Origin: Bacillus sp. SLBN-46
Lineage (GTDB): Bacteria > Bacillota > Bacilli > Bacillales > Cytobacillaceae
Reading direction: 5' to 3'
NCBI RefSeq assembly: GCF_031453555.1
Contig: NZ_JAVIZM010000001.1
Coordinates: 1 to 64,000, forward strand
Length of the DNA: 64,000 nt
In this document: piece by piece, positions 18,496 to 27,615 of the stretch
Numbering within the stretch: position 1 is the first letter of the stretch
How the letters are laid out: the number at the start of each line of letters is the position of its first letter
Notes under the pieces: generated by a model
What the model saw: the letters and a program-made list of their open reading frames with translations, nothing else
The model's database searches: none
Told to the model about the DNA's origin: nothing
Position numbers and translations under genes: made by a program

Positions 18496-19074
18496 CTAAA
18501 ACCCGATGGATAAATAAGTATCGTAATGATTGGATAGTTCGACTGCAATTTGAGAGCCAGAATTGCCGCCGCCGACAACTAACACTGGGCCATCCTTTAG
18601 CTGTGCAGGATTCTTATATTCAGAAGAATGAAGCTGTACCACTTGTTGTGGAAGTTCTTGCGCAAATGAAGGAATTATTGGGGTGTGAAAGGGACCTGTA
18701 GCTATAACTATTTTCTTTGTTTTAATAATGGAGTCTGTTGTTGATATGATAAATGTATCGTTTTCTTTTTGAACTCTTTGAACATGACATGAAAATTGAA
18801 TCGGCAAATCAAAAGCTTTAGCATAACGTTCTAGGTATTCTGCAATCTCATCCTTGGTTGGAAACCCTGCTGGATTCCCCTCTAAAGCCAATCCGGGCAG
18901 AGCACTGTATGACCGTGGAGTAAACAAGACAAGTGAATCATACCGATTCCGCCAGACATCACCTTCACTTTTATTGTTATCTACTATAATAAAAGATAAA
19001 GAGGAGTGCTTTAGGTAATATCCTATGGATAAACCAGCCTGGCCAGCACCGATCACAACCACATCGTACATCAT
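18496..19074 (-). pseudogene. Truncated FAD-dependent monooxygenase/oxidoreductase
   Basis: The 192 residues cover only the N-terminal half of a CzcO/flavin-monooxygenase-type protein, normally about 340-360 residues. The FAD Rossmann motif GAGQAGLSIGYYL (residues 8-20) and the second dinucleotide motif VVGGGNSGSQIAVEL (near 170) are intact, but the frame ends at TYLSIGF and no continuation was recognised downstream. The gene is probably a decayed remnant unable to complete catalysis. Confidence 0.7.
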
Positions 19075-19149
19075 CTATATCACTCCTTTTGCACTATCGG
19101 ATACCGTTGTTGTTCAATAATACTATTATACTAGTTTTTTCCAAATAAT

Positions 19150-19176
19150 AAAAAACTACTGGTTGTTCCCAGTAGT
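19150..19176 (-). terminator. Terminator after the DJ-1/PfpI gene
   Basis: Arms AACTACTGG (19154-19162) and CCAGTAGTT (19168-19176) form a 9-bp stem, with a T run following on the minus strand. Confidence 0.75.
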
Positions 19177-19183
19177 TCCAATC

Positions 19184-19831
19184 TTAAATCGAATTCATTA
19201 CGTATGGATATACCAACGTAGCAGCGGTTGTTCTTGCTGCTTCTTCTCCCATTAGCTTCCCTACGAGATGGAGAGACATATCGATTCCAGCTGATACTCC
19301 TCCTGAAGTAAGTACCTGCCCATTATCGACGAAACGTACATCCCGCACCACTTCAATATCTTGATAGATTTTTTCCAGATAATCATACGCAAAAGGATGA
19401 GTGGTCGCTTTTTTATCCGTGAGAATTCCAGCCTCCGCTAACAGGATGGCCCCTGAACAAACGGAAGCAATGGTTCTACCAGATTGACTGTATGTGGATA
19501 TCCAATTTATTAATTCTCGATCCTGAATACAGGTGTCAATGGCATGAAATGGCCCGCCTGGAACGATAAGAATGTCTAGGTTTTGGCTGATATTCTCAAA
19601 ACTAAAGTCCGGTGTAATCTTAAGCCCATTATTGCTTGTAACTATGCCGCCATGTTTGGATATCGTCCAAACCTTAAATGGCTTTCGTTCAGCAGGAATA
19701 CCTTTCGTTAACAATTCTGGTACTTCGTTAGCTGAATTCGTCGTTAACGAAAATACCTCAAATGGCCCCGAATAGTCTAATACATCCACGTTATCAAATA
19801 ATAAAATTCCTACATTCCACTGATTTTTCAT
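19184..19831 (-). CDS. DJ-1/PfpI family protein
   Basis: This 215-residue protein has the DJ-1/PfpI (class I glutamine amidotransferase-like) fold. The nucleophile elbow is ASVCSGAILLAEAG with Cys near residue 104, preceded by LIVPGGPFH. It resembles isonitrile hydratase and the sensor domains of GlxA-type regulators, but it has no DNA-binding domain. The start at 19831 is chosen for GGGAGTG eight bases upstream; an in-frame ATG lies at 19846. The substrate is unknown. Confidence 0.78.
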   Translation of the reverse strand: MKNQWNVGILLFDNVDVLDYSGPFEVFSLTTNSANEVPELLTKGIPAERKPFKVWTISKHGGIVTSNNGLKITPDFSFENISQNLDILIVPGGPFHAIDTCIQDRELINWISTYSQSGRTIASVCSGAILLAEAGILTDKKATTHPFAYDYLEKIYQDIEVVRDVRFVDNGQVLTSGGVSAGIDMSLHLVGKLMGEEAARTTAATLVYPYVMNSI

Positions 19832-20023
19832 ATTGTCCACTCCCATTGTAAATTATTAAATCATCAAAGCCCCTCTTATCCGGGCTATGATGGTTTTTCA
19901 TTGGTTTTTAGCTAAAATGTATTTGATTCTGTATATGAAGGACAGTTCTTCCTTGATTTCTATCAAAACTGTCTTTCATCCATATTGTTAGCGCCTGCTC
20001 CTCTTAGCGTGTAGTTAATTAGG

Positions 20024-20893
20024 TTATTCTTTTATCTCGATTACGAACGGAAATGCTCTTACTGTCCCATTTTGTTTAAACTCTGCCCAAATCTTGTAGA
20101 TACCAGGTTTTTCAAAGGTTGTTTGAAAGATAGGCTCCTTCTCATTTGACGGATGAACATGAAGAAACTCTTTTCCGTATTCGTCAAGAATGACGACATG
20201 CCCCATTGCCCCTAAATAGGGAGTCAAATTCGTTTGATCTAAATCGAAGGATAGCGTTACAGGTTCTCCTGCCTTAAATGTACTAACCTTTAATGTGACT
20301 GTTTCTCCATCAACCTTTTTACTAAAGGTAGTATCCGGGATCAGCTCATGGCCGTGTGTTGCAGAGCTTGGATTCCCCACGATAAAGGAAACAGGCTCTA
20401 CTTGATATGCAAAATTCTTCGGCTTTATATCGATAAAGGCTTTATAAAACCCTTCTGGTAAGTTATTTTTAATCGTATATTCACCTTTACCGGTTCTCTC
20501 CGGGTGCACGTGGTAATATTTCTGTAGCTGTTCATCTACGATAATAAGATGCAACTCCTTCTCATGATTGATTTCCAGCTCGTCAATAGGGTTGCCCGCT
20601 TTATCTTTTAAGAAAATCTTTATATTCTTATTATCATTTTGTACAAATGCATTCACTTCACTGCCTTCATGGGTGGTTCCAGAAGCGGATTCATGAGCAT
20701 GGCCTCCGCTTTCACCACTTTCAGCCATTTCATCATGACTATTTTCCATTTTCATTTCTTCTTTCCCATGGTTCTCCGTCTGAGCCGCAGTGCTTTCATC
20801 CTCAGCAAACCATTTATCATAAGCCTCAAATCCAAGGATTACGACCGTTACATAGAGAATCCCAGCTAATGCCCACTTGATCATGCCACTCAC
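20024..20893 (-). CDS. Membrane-anchored histidine-rich extracellular protein, function unknown
   Basis: The protein has 289 residues. One N-terminal membrane segment (residues 5-24) is followed by an acidic linker rich in His, Met and Glu (about 35-75, including HAHES and HGKEEMKMENSHDEM). Two similar beta-rich domains come next, each with a HVHP motif (YYHVHPERTGKGEY near 128 and FLHVHPSNEKEP near 250). The layout recalls YtkA/FixH-like and copper-handling proteins, so metal binding is plausible but unproven. It follows the MacAB-like operon on the same strand, after a 60-base gap holding a large palindrome. Confidence 0.6.
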   Translation of the reverse strand: MSGMIKWALAGILYVTVVILGFEAYDKWFAEDESTAAQTENHGKEEMKMENSHDEMAESGESGGHAHESASGTTHEGSEVNAFVQNDNKNIKIFLKDKAGNPIDELEINHEKELHLIIVDEQLQKYYHVHPERTGKGEYTIKNNLPEGFYKAFIDIKPKNFAYQVEPVSFIVGNPSSATHGHELIPDTTFSKKVDGETVTLKVSTFKAGEPVTLSFDLDQTNLTPYLGAMGHVVILDEYGKEFLHVHPSNEKEPIFQTTFEKPGIYKIWAEFKQNGTVRAFPFVIEIKE

Positions 20894-20903
20894 TCCTATT
20901 TTT

Positions 20904-20947
20904 GGGGACAGTCCCCCGATGCTTTAACGCAGTGGGGGACTGTCCCC
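20904..20947. repeat. REP-like palindrome, GGGGACAGTCCCC type
   Basis: GGGGACAGTCCCCC (20904-20917) and its exact inverse (20934-20947) flank a 16-base centre. It is a perfect 14-bp long-range stem in which each arm is itself a near-palindrome. It belongs to a family of CAG-centred 13-mers found at several other intergenic positions here. Confidence 0.8.
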
Positions 20948-20953
20948 GCATTT

Positions 20954-22132
20954 TTACACACTTCTTAATGCATCTATCGGATTCAATCTTGATGCTTTTC
21001 TAGCTGGCGCTATACCAAAAATAATTCCGATGCCTGCAGAGAAGCCTAGTGCCAACAATACGGTATAGGTGGAGAGTGCGAAATTCGCGCCAATTAATGT
21101 ACACACTCCCAAGGCGATTAACACACCTAACAAAAAGCCGATCGCTCCACCAAAGAGAGATAAGAATACAGCCTCCAGTAAAAACTGCTGCTGAATCCGT
21201 TTCGGTTCTGCTCCGAGAGCCTTTCTTAGCCCAATTTCTGTTGTTCTTTCGGTTACAGACACCAACATCATGTTCATGATTCCAATCCCACCGACAACAA
21301 GTGAAATGGATGCGATCCCCCCAAGCATAAGAGATAACATCGTTGTGATCTTATTAAATGATGCCAGCATATCCTGCATATTCATCACGGTAAAACTATT
21401 ATCTTTGTAATTGAACGCCTGTTTTAAGACTGCTTCGATATCTTCCGTGATTTTTTCAGAATGATTGGAGTTACCCATATAAACGTCCACACTAGAAATA
21501 TATCCTGTACCAAGAATGCGCATTGAAGTCGTGTAAGGTATGATTACTGCATCGTTGTTCGAGGAATCTGAAAAGCTATTAGATTCCTGAAGTGTTCCTA
21601 TTACCGTATAAGTGACACCAGAAATCAGCAGCTTTTTACCCACAGGATCTTCTCCCCAAAACAATTCGTCTGCTATATTAGCACCAATTAAACACACATT
21701 ATTTTTACTATCAATATCAAGAATCGTTAGTCCTCTTCCCGTTTCAACCAGATCTTTATTCTTTGAAAAATACACATCATTCTTTCCCTGAACTGAGATA
21801 TCCGTTTTTTCATTACCGTTATAAACCACCGTAGTGCTTCCTGAAAGAGTGGGAGAAACACCAACAACATCCTCGATTTCGGCAAGCTTTTGAATGTCAC
21901 TATCAATTAACCCCTGCTTCAGTGGTGTTCCCATAGCTTTAACGGATATTTTATCTGCACCAAAGGAGGAAAACTCACTTGTCATTCCATTCATTGCACC
22001 TTTAACTATGGTAATCAATGCAATTATGGATGCGACCCCAATCACAATTCCGAGCATGGTTAGGAAGGAGCGCATTTTGTTATGGATGAGGTTCATCCAT
22101 GACATCTTCAGATTTTCCTTAAACATATACAT
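20954..22132 (-). CDS. ABC transporter permease, MacB/YknZ-like (FtsX domain)
   Basis: This 392-residue permease has an N-terminal membrane segment preceded by the typical MSWMNLIHNKMRSFLTMLGIVIGVASI, a large extracellular MacB periplasmic-core domain (about 45-260) and three C-terminal helices of the FtsX type (GIGIMNMMLVSVTERTTEIGLRKALGA). With the ATPase and adaptor genes it forms a tripartite-like efflux or toxin-protection system comparable to B. subtilis YknXYZ. The start overlaps the ATPase gene by 14 bases. Confidence 0.88.
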   Translation of the reverse strand: MYMFKENLKMSWMNLIHNKMRSFLTMLGIVIGVASIIALITIVKGAMNGMTSEFSSFGADKISVKAMGTPLKQGLIDSDIQKLAEIEDVVGVSPTLSGSTTVVYNGNEKTDISVQGKNDVYFSKNKDLVETGRGLTILDIDSKNNVCLIGANIADELFWGEDPVGKKLLISGVTYTVIGTLQESNSFSDSSNNDAVIIPYTTSMRILGTGYISSVDVYMGNSNHSEKITEDIEAVLKQAFNYKDNSFTVMNMQDMLASFNKITTMLSLMLGGIASISLVVGGIGIMNMMLVSVTERTTEIGLRKALGAEPKRIQQQFLLEAVFLSLFGGAIGFLLGVLIALGVCTLIGANFALSTYTVLLALGFSAGIGIIFGIAPARKASRLNPIDALRSV

Positions 22133-22808
22133 GCTCCTCTCTCAGTTTGCCGTCTAAAATGTGAACAATCCTGCTGGCATTTTTGGCAATCTCGATATCA
22201 TGAGTAATCATAATGATGGTTTTTCCTTCTTGATGAAGCTCATGAAAAAGCTCCATAATTTGCTGACCTGTTTTTTGATCTAGTGCTCCAGTGGGTTCAT
22301 CTGCTAGTAATATTGTGGGCTCCGTTACCATCGCTCTCGCAATGGCCACCCTCTGCTGTTGTCCTCCAGAAAGCTGATTCGGCCGGTTTTGTAATTTTTC
22401 ACCGAGCCCCACTCTAATGAGCAGTTCGCTGGCCCTCCGTCTACGTTCCTTTTCAGCCACCCCCGCATATACAAGAGGCAGTTCCACATTTTGAATGGCA
22501 CTCAGTCTAGGCAGGAGTTGGAATTGTTGAAAAACAAATCCAACCTCTTTGTTTCGAATCGCTGCCAGCTCAGATTCATCAAGCTCATCAACCTTTTGAT
22601 TCGATAAAAAATAATCTCCGTTTGTCGGTGAATCAAGACAACCAATCAGGTTCATCAGTGTAGATTTGCCTGAACCAGAAGGTCCTAATATCGCAACAAA
22701 GTCTCCTCTATTCACTGTTAAATTGATATGGTTTAAGACGACTTGTTCTTCCTCGCCCATTACATACGTTTTGGTTATCTGATTGATTTTGAGAATTTGC
22801 TCACTCAT
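22119..22808 (-). CDS. ABC transporter ATP-binding protein, MacB/LolD/YknY-like
   Basis: This 229-residue ATPase has Walker A GPSGSGKSTLMNLIG (near 40), the LolD-type NKEVGFVFQQFQLLPRLSAIQNVELPL, signature LSGGQQQRVAIARAM, Walker B ILLADEPTGALD and the switch His in ITHD. It energises the FtsX-type permease encoded next. It overlaps the adaptor gene by 8 bases, so translation of the three is coupled. Confidence 0.9.
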   Translation of the reverse strand: MSEQILKINQITKTYVMGEEEQVVLNHINLTVNRGDFVAILGPSGSGKSTLMNLIGCLDSPTNGDYFLSNQKVDELDESELAAIRNKEVGFVFQQFQLLPRLSAIQNVELPLVYAGVAEKERRRRASELLIRVGLGEKLQNRPNQLSGGQQQRVAIARAMVTEPTILLADEPTGALDQKTGQQIMELFHELHQEGKTIIMITHDIEIAKNASRIVHILDGKLREEHVYV

Positions 22809-23682
22809 TATTGGTTCCTCCCTGCATCATATCTGCATGAGAAACCTCTTTATTATCAGATGAAATGATGACCTCTTCACCAGCACTCACACCGTCTTTA
22901 ATTTCAATCGTCGTTCCATCGTTAATGCCTGGTTGAATATATTTTTTGGTTGTCATCCCTTTTTCTTTTGGAATCAAAACATAAGGTTTATTTTTGCTAT
23001 CAAATTGAATGGCTTTCATGGATAAAGTCACTACACCCTTTGCCTGTTGCTTCAATATTTTAGCCTCTGTACTCATTCCCACTTTGATTGCTTCATCTTT
23101 AACCAGATCAATAGTTGCGGTAAAATAAGACACCCCATTTTCATTGGTTGCTTCCTTAGAAATCTCAGAAACCGTTCTTTTTATTTCTTTTTCAAGTGCA
23201 TTGATTGTTACATTGACCTCTTGACCTACCTTTAAATATTTCAGGTCATATTCGTCGACCTTTACGGTGGTTTGTAACACGGAATAGTTAACGATATCAA
23301 CAAGCTGCGCCCCAGACATTAGCTCCGCGTTTTTCTCTACATGGATCTTCGAAATCTCCCCGTCTAAAGTGGCCTTTATTTTGTTCCCCTGTTTCGTTAC
23401 CATCAAGACATCTCCGGTTTTCACTTGGTCGCCTACTTTGACCTTAATTTCTTTAATTTGAATGGCCTCTTCGCTCGTTACTGTCTTTCTGTTTTTCGCT
23501 TCTACTGCCCCGGAAAAGCTGTAATAGGTTGCAATGTCCCCCGTTTGTGCTTTTTCTTTTTCAACGTTACCTATTCCCTTCGGCGTAAGTAACACCGCTG
23601 AAATCAATGAGGCAACGATTAGTCCTACAATCGACCAAATCACGATCTTCTTCTTACTCTTCTTTTTTTGTTTTGTATTCAT
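22801..23682 (-). CDS. Efflux adaptor protein, HlyD/MacA/YknX-like
   Basis: This 293-residue membrane-fusion protein has one N-terminal membrane helix (residues 10-32), a biotinyl-lipoyl-like region (KVGDQVKTGDVLMVTKQGNKIKATLDGEISKIHVEKNAEL) and a beta-barrel/membrane-proximal part. It lacks a long coiled coil, so it is shorter than YknX (about 377). As first gene of the operon it links the permease to the cell surface. A GGAGGG ribosome site precedes the ATG. Its upstream region shares a phased TGCGG element with the ABC exporter gene at 16828. Confidence 0.82.
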   Translation of the reverse strand: MNTKQKKKSKKKIVIWSIVGLIVASLISAVLLTPKGIGNVEKEKAQTGDIATYYSFSGAVEAKNRKTVTSEEAIQIKEIKVKVGDQVKTGDVLMVTKQGNKIKATLDGEISKIHVEKNAELMSGAQLVDIVNYSVLQTTVKVDEYDLKYLKVGQEVNVTINALEKEIKRTVSEISKEATNENGVSYFTATIDLVKDEAIKVGMSTEAKILKQQAKGVVTLSMKAIQFDSKNKPYVLIPKEKGMTTKKYIQPGINDGTTIEIKDGVSAGEEVIISSDNKEVSHADMMQGGTNNE

Positions 23683-23756
23683 CTTAATTCCCTCCGCTAT
23701 TTTTATTTTGAAAATGTTATTCTGACTAGGTTTTTTCTGTTGTATTGGATGATTTC

Positions 23757-23831
23757 ATTGTACGGAGTTTCGATTGGCTCAAAACCGCAGACTTTAGGAG
23801 ACCCCCCGCAGAATTTTGTGGTAACACCGCA
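23757..23831 (-). promoter_or_regulatory. Promoter-like element with three phased TGCGG boxes, copy 2
   Basis: On the minus strand TGCGG boxes at 23827-23831, 23806-23810 and 23785-23789 (exact 21-base steps) are followed after 22 bases by TACAATGAAATCAT (TACAAT at 23757-23762). The 17-base string ATGATTTCATTGTACGG is identical to copy 1 at 16958-16974. A start here would give a leader of about 70 bases to the MacA-like gene. Confidence 0.5.
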
Positions 23832-23869
23832 TGTCCTTTTGCAAAAATTGGTATTCCTCTCGCAAGCGT

Positions 23870-23900
23870 AAAAAAACCTTAACTCGACAAGTTAAGGTTT
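23870..23900 (-). terminator. Terminator after the small membrane protein gene
   Basis: An 11-bp stem AAACCTTAACT (23874-23884) and AGTTAAGGTTT (23890-23900) runs into seven T on the minus strand. Confidence 0.85.
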
Positions 23901-24395
23901 CTACATATGGACTGTATTTTTCTTCTGAACTTGTTGAGACCATAACACTGCGCCACCACCAATTATTACGATAATTAATACGATGATTAAATAGGTTGGT
24001 AAAAACAATACCGCTATGGCAAACCAACCAAACAAAAGCAAAAGCGGACTGGTTGCTCTAAGAAACAAATAAGTAAATCTCGACCATCCAGATCGAATTA
24101 AAGGTGTTGCTTCTAATAATAAAATGGTCGGGTTCATAATGATTCCATAAATAAGCGGCAGCCCGATATACTTCGGAAACTCCATATCCATACAAATACC
24201 AATGAGATAGACTAAACCCGCACTCAAGGCTTGCATAAAGTAATCAATGTGCGCAGATTTTAGTTTCTTAGTGTTGGTAAACGTTTGTCTCATTAATGGA
24301 TTCTTTTGATAGTGAACAGCGGCTAAAGGCAGCGACAATACCAACCCGATCATAAAGGAAAATAATCCCCATTGCAGTATCACAATATTCAACAT
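23901..24395 (-). CDS. Small membrane protein of unknown function
   Basis: This 164-residue protein has about five hydrophobic segments: residues 5-27, 50-68, 75-95, 108-130 and 132-150. No family was recognised. The conserved-looking charged patch KKLKSAHIDYFMQALSAGL lies between helices 1 and 2. It is a single gene with its own terminator, between the MacAB-like operon and the two-component pair. Confidence 0.5.
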   Translation of the reverse strand: MLNIVILQWGLFSFMIGLVLSLPLAAVHYQKNPLMRQTFTNTKKLKSAHIDYFMQALSAGLVYLIGICMDMEFPKYIGLPLIYGIIMNPTILLLEATPLIRSGWSRFTYLFLRATSPLLLLFGWFAIAVLFLPTYLIIVLIIVIIGGGAVLWSQQVQKKNTVHM

Positions 24396-24525
24396 GTTTC
24401 ATCCTTTCGTTTCTAACGGTTTAATAAAATCATATTCCATGAGAAGCCATCGCTTCGCGCAAACAATGATGTCAAACACGCAAAAAATTGTGGGGGCACC
24501 GAACACTCCACTTCATTTTTTGCGC

Positions 24526-24553
24526 AAAAAAATAACCGGTGGTTACCGGTTAT
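24526..24553 (-). terminator. Terminator after the ComA-like regulator gene
   Basis: Arms ATAACCGGT (24532-24540) and ACCGGTTAT (24545-24553) close a 4-base loop, with a T run following on the minus strand. Confidence 0.85.
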
Positions 24554-24560
24554 CTTCAGT

Positions 24561-25208
24561 TTAATATAAATCTTCATTTGGTAAAATGCCCAGGCTTTTG
24601 GATTTTTTGATGGCTTCTACCCGGGAATTCACGTTTAGTTTTTGGAACAGTTCCGTTAGACTGTATTCTAATGAACGTTGACTGATTAATAGTGTCTTAG
24701 AGATTTCTTTGTTGCTGTGCCCTTTTGCTAATTCACGAAGAAGTGTTTCTTCTTTTTTTCCAATCGTAGTTTTTTCATTTGCCTTATCCCCTTGAACCAC
24801 GATTTCCTGACGTCTAAGCTGCTTTAACAAATGCATAGGGACAATCGCTTCTTTCCTCGCTGCACTTCGAATCGCCTGAACCAATTGCTCACGGGTTGAC
24901 GTTTTCGCGACAAAGCCCGAAACCCCTGAGTCCATCAGTAAATTAAAGTGAGGAGCAATATCAAATCCGGAATAAATTAAAATCACAGCATCAGGAACAT
25001 CCTCGAGCACCTTCCGTGCCAAATCGGCCCCATTGATATTGGGCATATATAGGTCAAAAAGAATCACATCAAATGTCTTCAGACGAACCAAATCAGGGAC
25101 ACAATATACGTCCGTTTCAATCGTGACATTCATATCTGGCTCTGCTTCTATCAACATTTTTGTTCCTTCGACGACTGATCGATGATCATCAACCAACAAT
25201 ATTTCCAT
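24561..25208 (-). CDS. NarL/LuxR-type response regulator, ComA-like
   Basis: The receiver domain (residues 1-120) has the DD pair in LLVDDHRSVVEGT, phosphoacceptor Asp in ILFDLYMPN (near 53) and Lys in VAKTSTREQL. A LuxR-type helix-turn-helix follows (LAKGHSNKEISKTLLISQRSLEYSLTELFQKLNV, about 165-200). SQRSLEYSLTELFQKLNVNSRVEA is closely similar to ComA. The start ATG at 25208 has AAAGGTGAT before it; a GTG at 25217 would overlap that site. The start overlaps the kinase gene by 20 bases. Confidence 0.82.
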   Translation of the reverse strand: MEILLVDDHRSVVEGTKMLIEAEPDMNVTIETDVYCVPDLVRLKTFDVILFDLYMPNINGADLARKVLEDVPDAVILIYSGFDIAPHFNLLMDSGVSGFVAKTSTREQLVQAIRSAARKEAIVPMHLLKQLRRQEIVVQGDKANEKTTIGKKEETLLRELAKGHSNKEISKTLLISQRSLEYSLTELFQKLNVNSRVEAIKKSKSLGILPNEDLY

Positions 25209-27411
25209 AGTAATCACCTTTTTGCTTTGTTGTAGTAGGCAGGGTAATGTTCACCTGAAAACCATGCCCTGTAACGGAATGTACCTTTACCTCTCCTTCT
25301 AAACTTAAAACTCTATTTTCAATACCGGCAATACCCATATGTTTATAGGAGCCTTCCATACCACATAACTCTACCCCAACCCCATCATCATTATAGGAAA
25401 AGTAAACCTGTTCTTGATTGCTTGCCAGCTTCATCGTTACTTTTGTTGCCTTAGAGTGTTTCGTTGCATTATTTAATAGTTCTTGCACGATACGATACAT
25501 TCCTAAAATTTGATCTTCATTGAGAGGGATTTGCATGTTTTCAGCATCAAATTCTATCTCGTAATTAGAGAACATTCTTGCGTATGAAAAGAGACTTTTT
25601 AACGATTCTACTAATCCCATTTTCAGAAGAAATGGCGGCCGCAATTCATTACAGGTAATGCGAATTTGGTGGATAGCATCGAGTAAACCTTCCTCAATTT
25701 CCACCAATTCCTCTTTTATCTCCTTATTAAATAAAGACGTGGAGCGAAGTGATTCCAGCCTGCGATACCAAATAATGAGATCCTGCAAAACGGTATCATG
25801 AAGGTCGCTGGATAAGGCGGCTCTTTCTTTTTCTGACAATCTGAATAAAAGGCGTAACATCCATTTAGGTGTTTCATTGTAAACAGCCATGTTCTCCATA
25901 CGCTTCATCAGGTCTTCGATGAATTGAAGGTTATCGTAAAGAATGGTGACATAATGGACAGCAGTCTCCAGCCACTCCTCTTCCATTTTAAGCAGGGCAT
26001 CTCTGAAAGTAATCTGTAAGTATATGAGCTGCTCCCTCTCACCAATTTTAATCCACTTATCATTCCGTACCCTGTCATTCGGTTCCTGCCCCCGTGGTAT
26101 TTCTTCAATGGAAGCATCCGTCACGGGTAACACACTCTTTACCTCATCGATTAGCCGACTTTCTAACTCAGATACCTTCATGACATTGGCAAGGTCATTA
26201 GAAAAACGATTAATACTTTGTTGGAGCGTTTTGTACCTTTCTTCACTTAAGAGGAGTTCCCGCTCCTCCCGTTTCCGATCCGTAATATCCTTCACGATTC
26301 CATGTACACCATTTAATTCTCCAAATAGAAAAATCGGTACGAATGTAATATGAACAATTCGCTCCCCTATGCTAGAGCGAACGATACGACACTCCACATC
26401 TCTTGATTCTTTCCTCTGGATGACATCAGAAAGAACTTGGAATACAGGAAGGTGGTCTTCATCATGAATTAAACCGATAAAACAACGGTCTGGCAACTGC
26501 TCCATTTCAATACCTGTTATTTTCTCAAAGGCATGATTCGCATTGACAAAGTTGGCATGTAAGTCAATTGAAAATACACCATCTAAGTTGTTCTCAAATA
26601 AGGATTTATACCTTTGTTCGCTCTCCTCAATCACTAGCTCAGATCGTTTTTTCTCCGTGATATCTAACATCATGCTGTCAAGTCGTTCAACTGCTCCTGT
26701 CTTATCCAAGTATGGTTGGACGATCAGCTGGCCCCATTTCGTTTCATTTTCATGATGGATAAAACGGATGAGTTTGTTCACTGGTAATCCCTTATCTAAC
26801 GTTTCCTTTGCTTCCCCCATGAGCATACGATTATCCTCAGGGTGGATATGGTCATGCATGCGGATCGGTTTATTCATGAGTTCATGCTTAGGAATACCTG
26901 ATATTTTTTCAATACTCTCAGAACAAAAGGTTAAAAAGCTAAAATCCTTATCTGTTGACCAAACCGCTGCATTCACGCTTTCCAGGATATTTTCCAGTAA
27001 CTGCTCTGTCATTTTGCGTTCTGTTATATCTCTCACGACAGCCACTACATACTTTACATTTCCAAAACTATCTAGTACGGGTTTGACTTTTGTTTCGGCA
27101 TAGAGTGTGAATCCCTGTGAATGGATTACGCGGTATTCCAAACTGACTTGCCTCTTTGTTTCAACCACCTGAAGATGTTTGGATCGAACATAGTCTCTGT
27201 CTTCTGGATGAATGATATCAAATGCATCCATCCCTTCGTATTGATCAATGGTATAACCTATTAACGGTTCGAAGGATGGCGAAACATATCGGACAGTTGA
27301 TTTATTATCAACCATGACGATCGCATCTGTCATGTTATCGGCGATAATCTTGTACTTTACACCCTCACTTAGAACATCATCACTACTACTGTAATTCGAA
27401 TTTTTCCCCAT
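25189..27411 (-). CDS. Soluble multi-PAS sensor histidine kinase (HisKA_3 family)
   Basis: This 740-residue kinase has no membrane segment. Three PAS domains (about 20-130, 140-260, 265-385) are linked by PAC-like ends such as VVRDITERK and GIVKDITDRKREE, followed by a GAF-like region (about 400-520). The H-box is ALSSDLHDTVLQDLI and the ATPase domain has NNATKHSKATKV and MGIAGIENRV. PAS domains sense redox, light or small ligands through a cofactor; none is identifiable here. The start at 27411 is chosen for AAGGGG nine bases upstream. It is co-transcribed with a ComA-like regulator. Confidence 0.85.
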   Translation of the reverse strand: MGKNSNYSSSDDVLSEGVKYKIIADNMTDAIVMVDNKSTVRYVSPSFEPLIGYTIDQYEGMDAFDIIHPEDRDYVRSKHLQVVETKRQVSLEYRVIHSQGFTLYAETKVKPVLDSFGNVKYVVAVVRDITERKMTEQLLENILESVNAAVWSTDKDFSFLTFCSESIEKISGIPKHELMNKPIRMHDHIHPEDNRMLMGEAKETLDKGLPVNKLIRFIHHENETKWGQLIVQPYLDKTGAVERLDSMMLDITEKKRSELVIEESEQRYKSLFENNLDGVFSIDLHANFVNANHAFEKITGIEMEQLPDRCFIGLIHDEDHLPVFQVLSDVIQRKESRDVECRIVRSSIGERIVHITFVPIFLFGELNGVHGIVKDITDRKREERELLLSEERYKTLQQSINRFSNDLANVMKVSELESRLIDEVKSVLPVTDASIEEIPRGQEPNDRVRNDKWIKIGEREQLIYLQITFRDALLKMEEEWLETAVHYVTILYDNLQFIEDLMKRMENMAVYNETPKWMLRLLFRLSEKERAALSSDLHDTVLQDLIIWYRRLESLRSTSLFNKEIKEELVEIEEGLLDAIHQIRITCNELRPPFLLKMGLVESLKSLFSYARMFSNYEIEFDAENMQIPLNEDQILGMYRIVQELLNNATKHSKATKVTMKLASNQEQVYFSYNDDGVGVELCGMEGSYKHMGIAGIENRVLSLEGEVKVHSVTGHGFQVNITLPTTTKQKGDYYGNIVG

Positions 27412-27615
27412 CGCCACTTCCCCTTTCAACGCAGCACACTTTCCAATATCATCCTATTTATCCTCATTATAATCGAGGATGAATCTATGATACACGCAAA
27501 AAAATAGGGAAAGTCCGCAATTTATGTACCGGGCCAAGTTTACTTCTTTTCAACATAAAGTATGTTATCGAGGGAATACTACTCCTATTTAGTTAAAAAG
27601 TGGGAGGATTTTCAA

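Noticed and set aside
19938..19978. Terminator or regulator site in GAAGGACAGTT...AACTGTCTTTC
   Set aside because: An imperfect inverted repeat with a long loop and no T tract; too weak to call.
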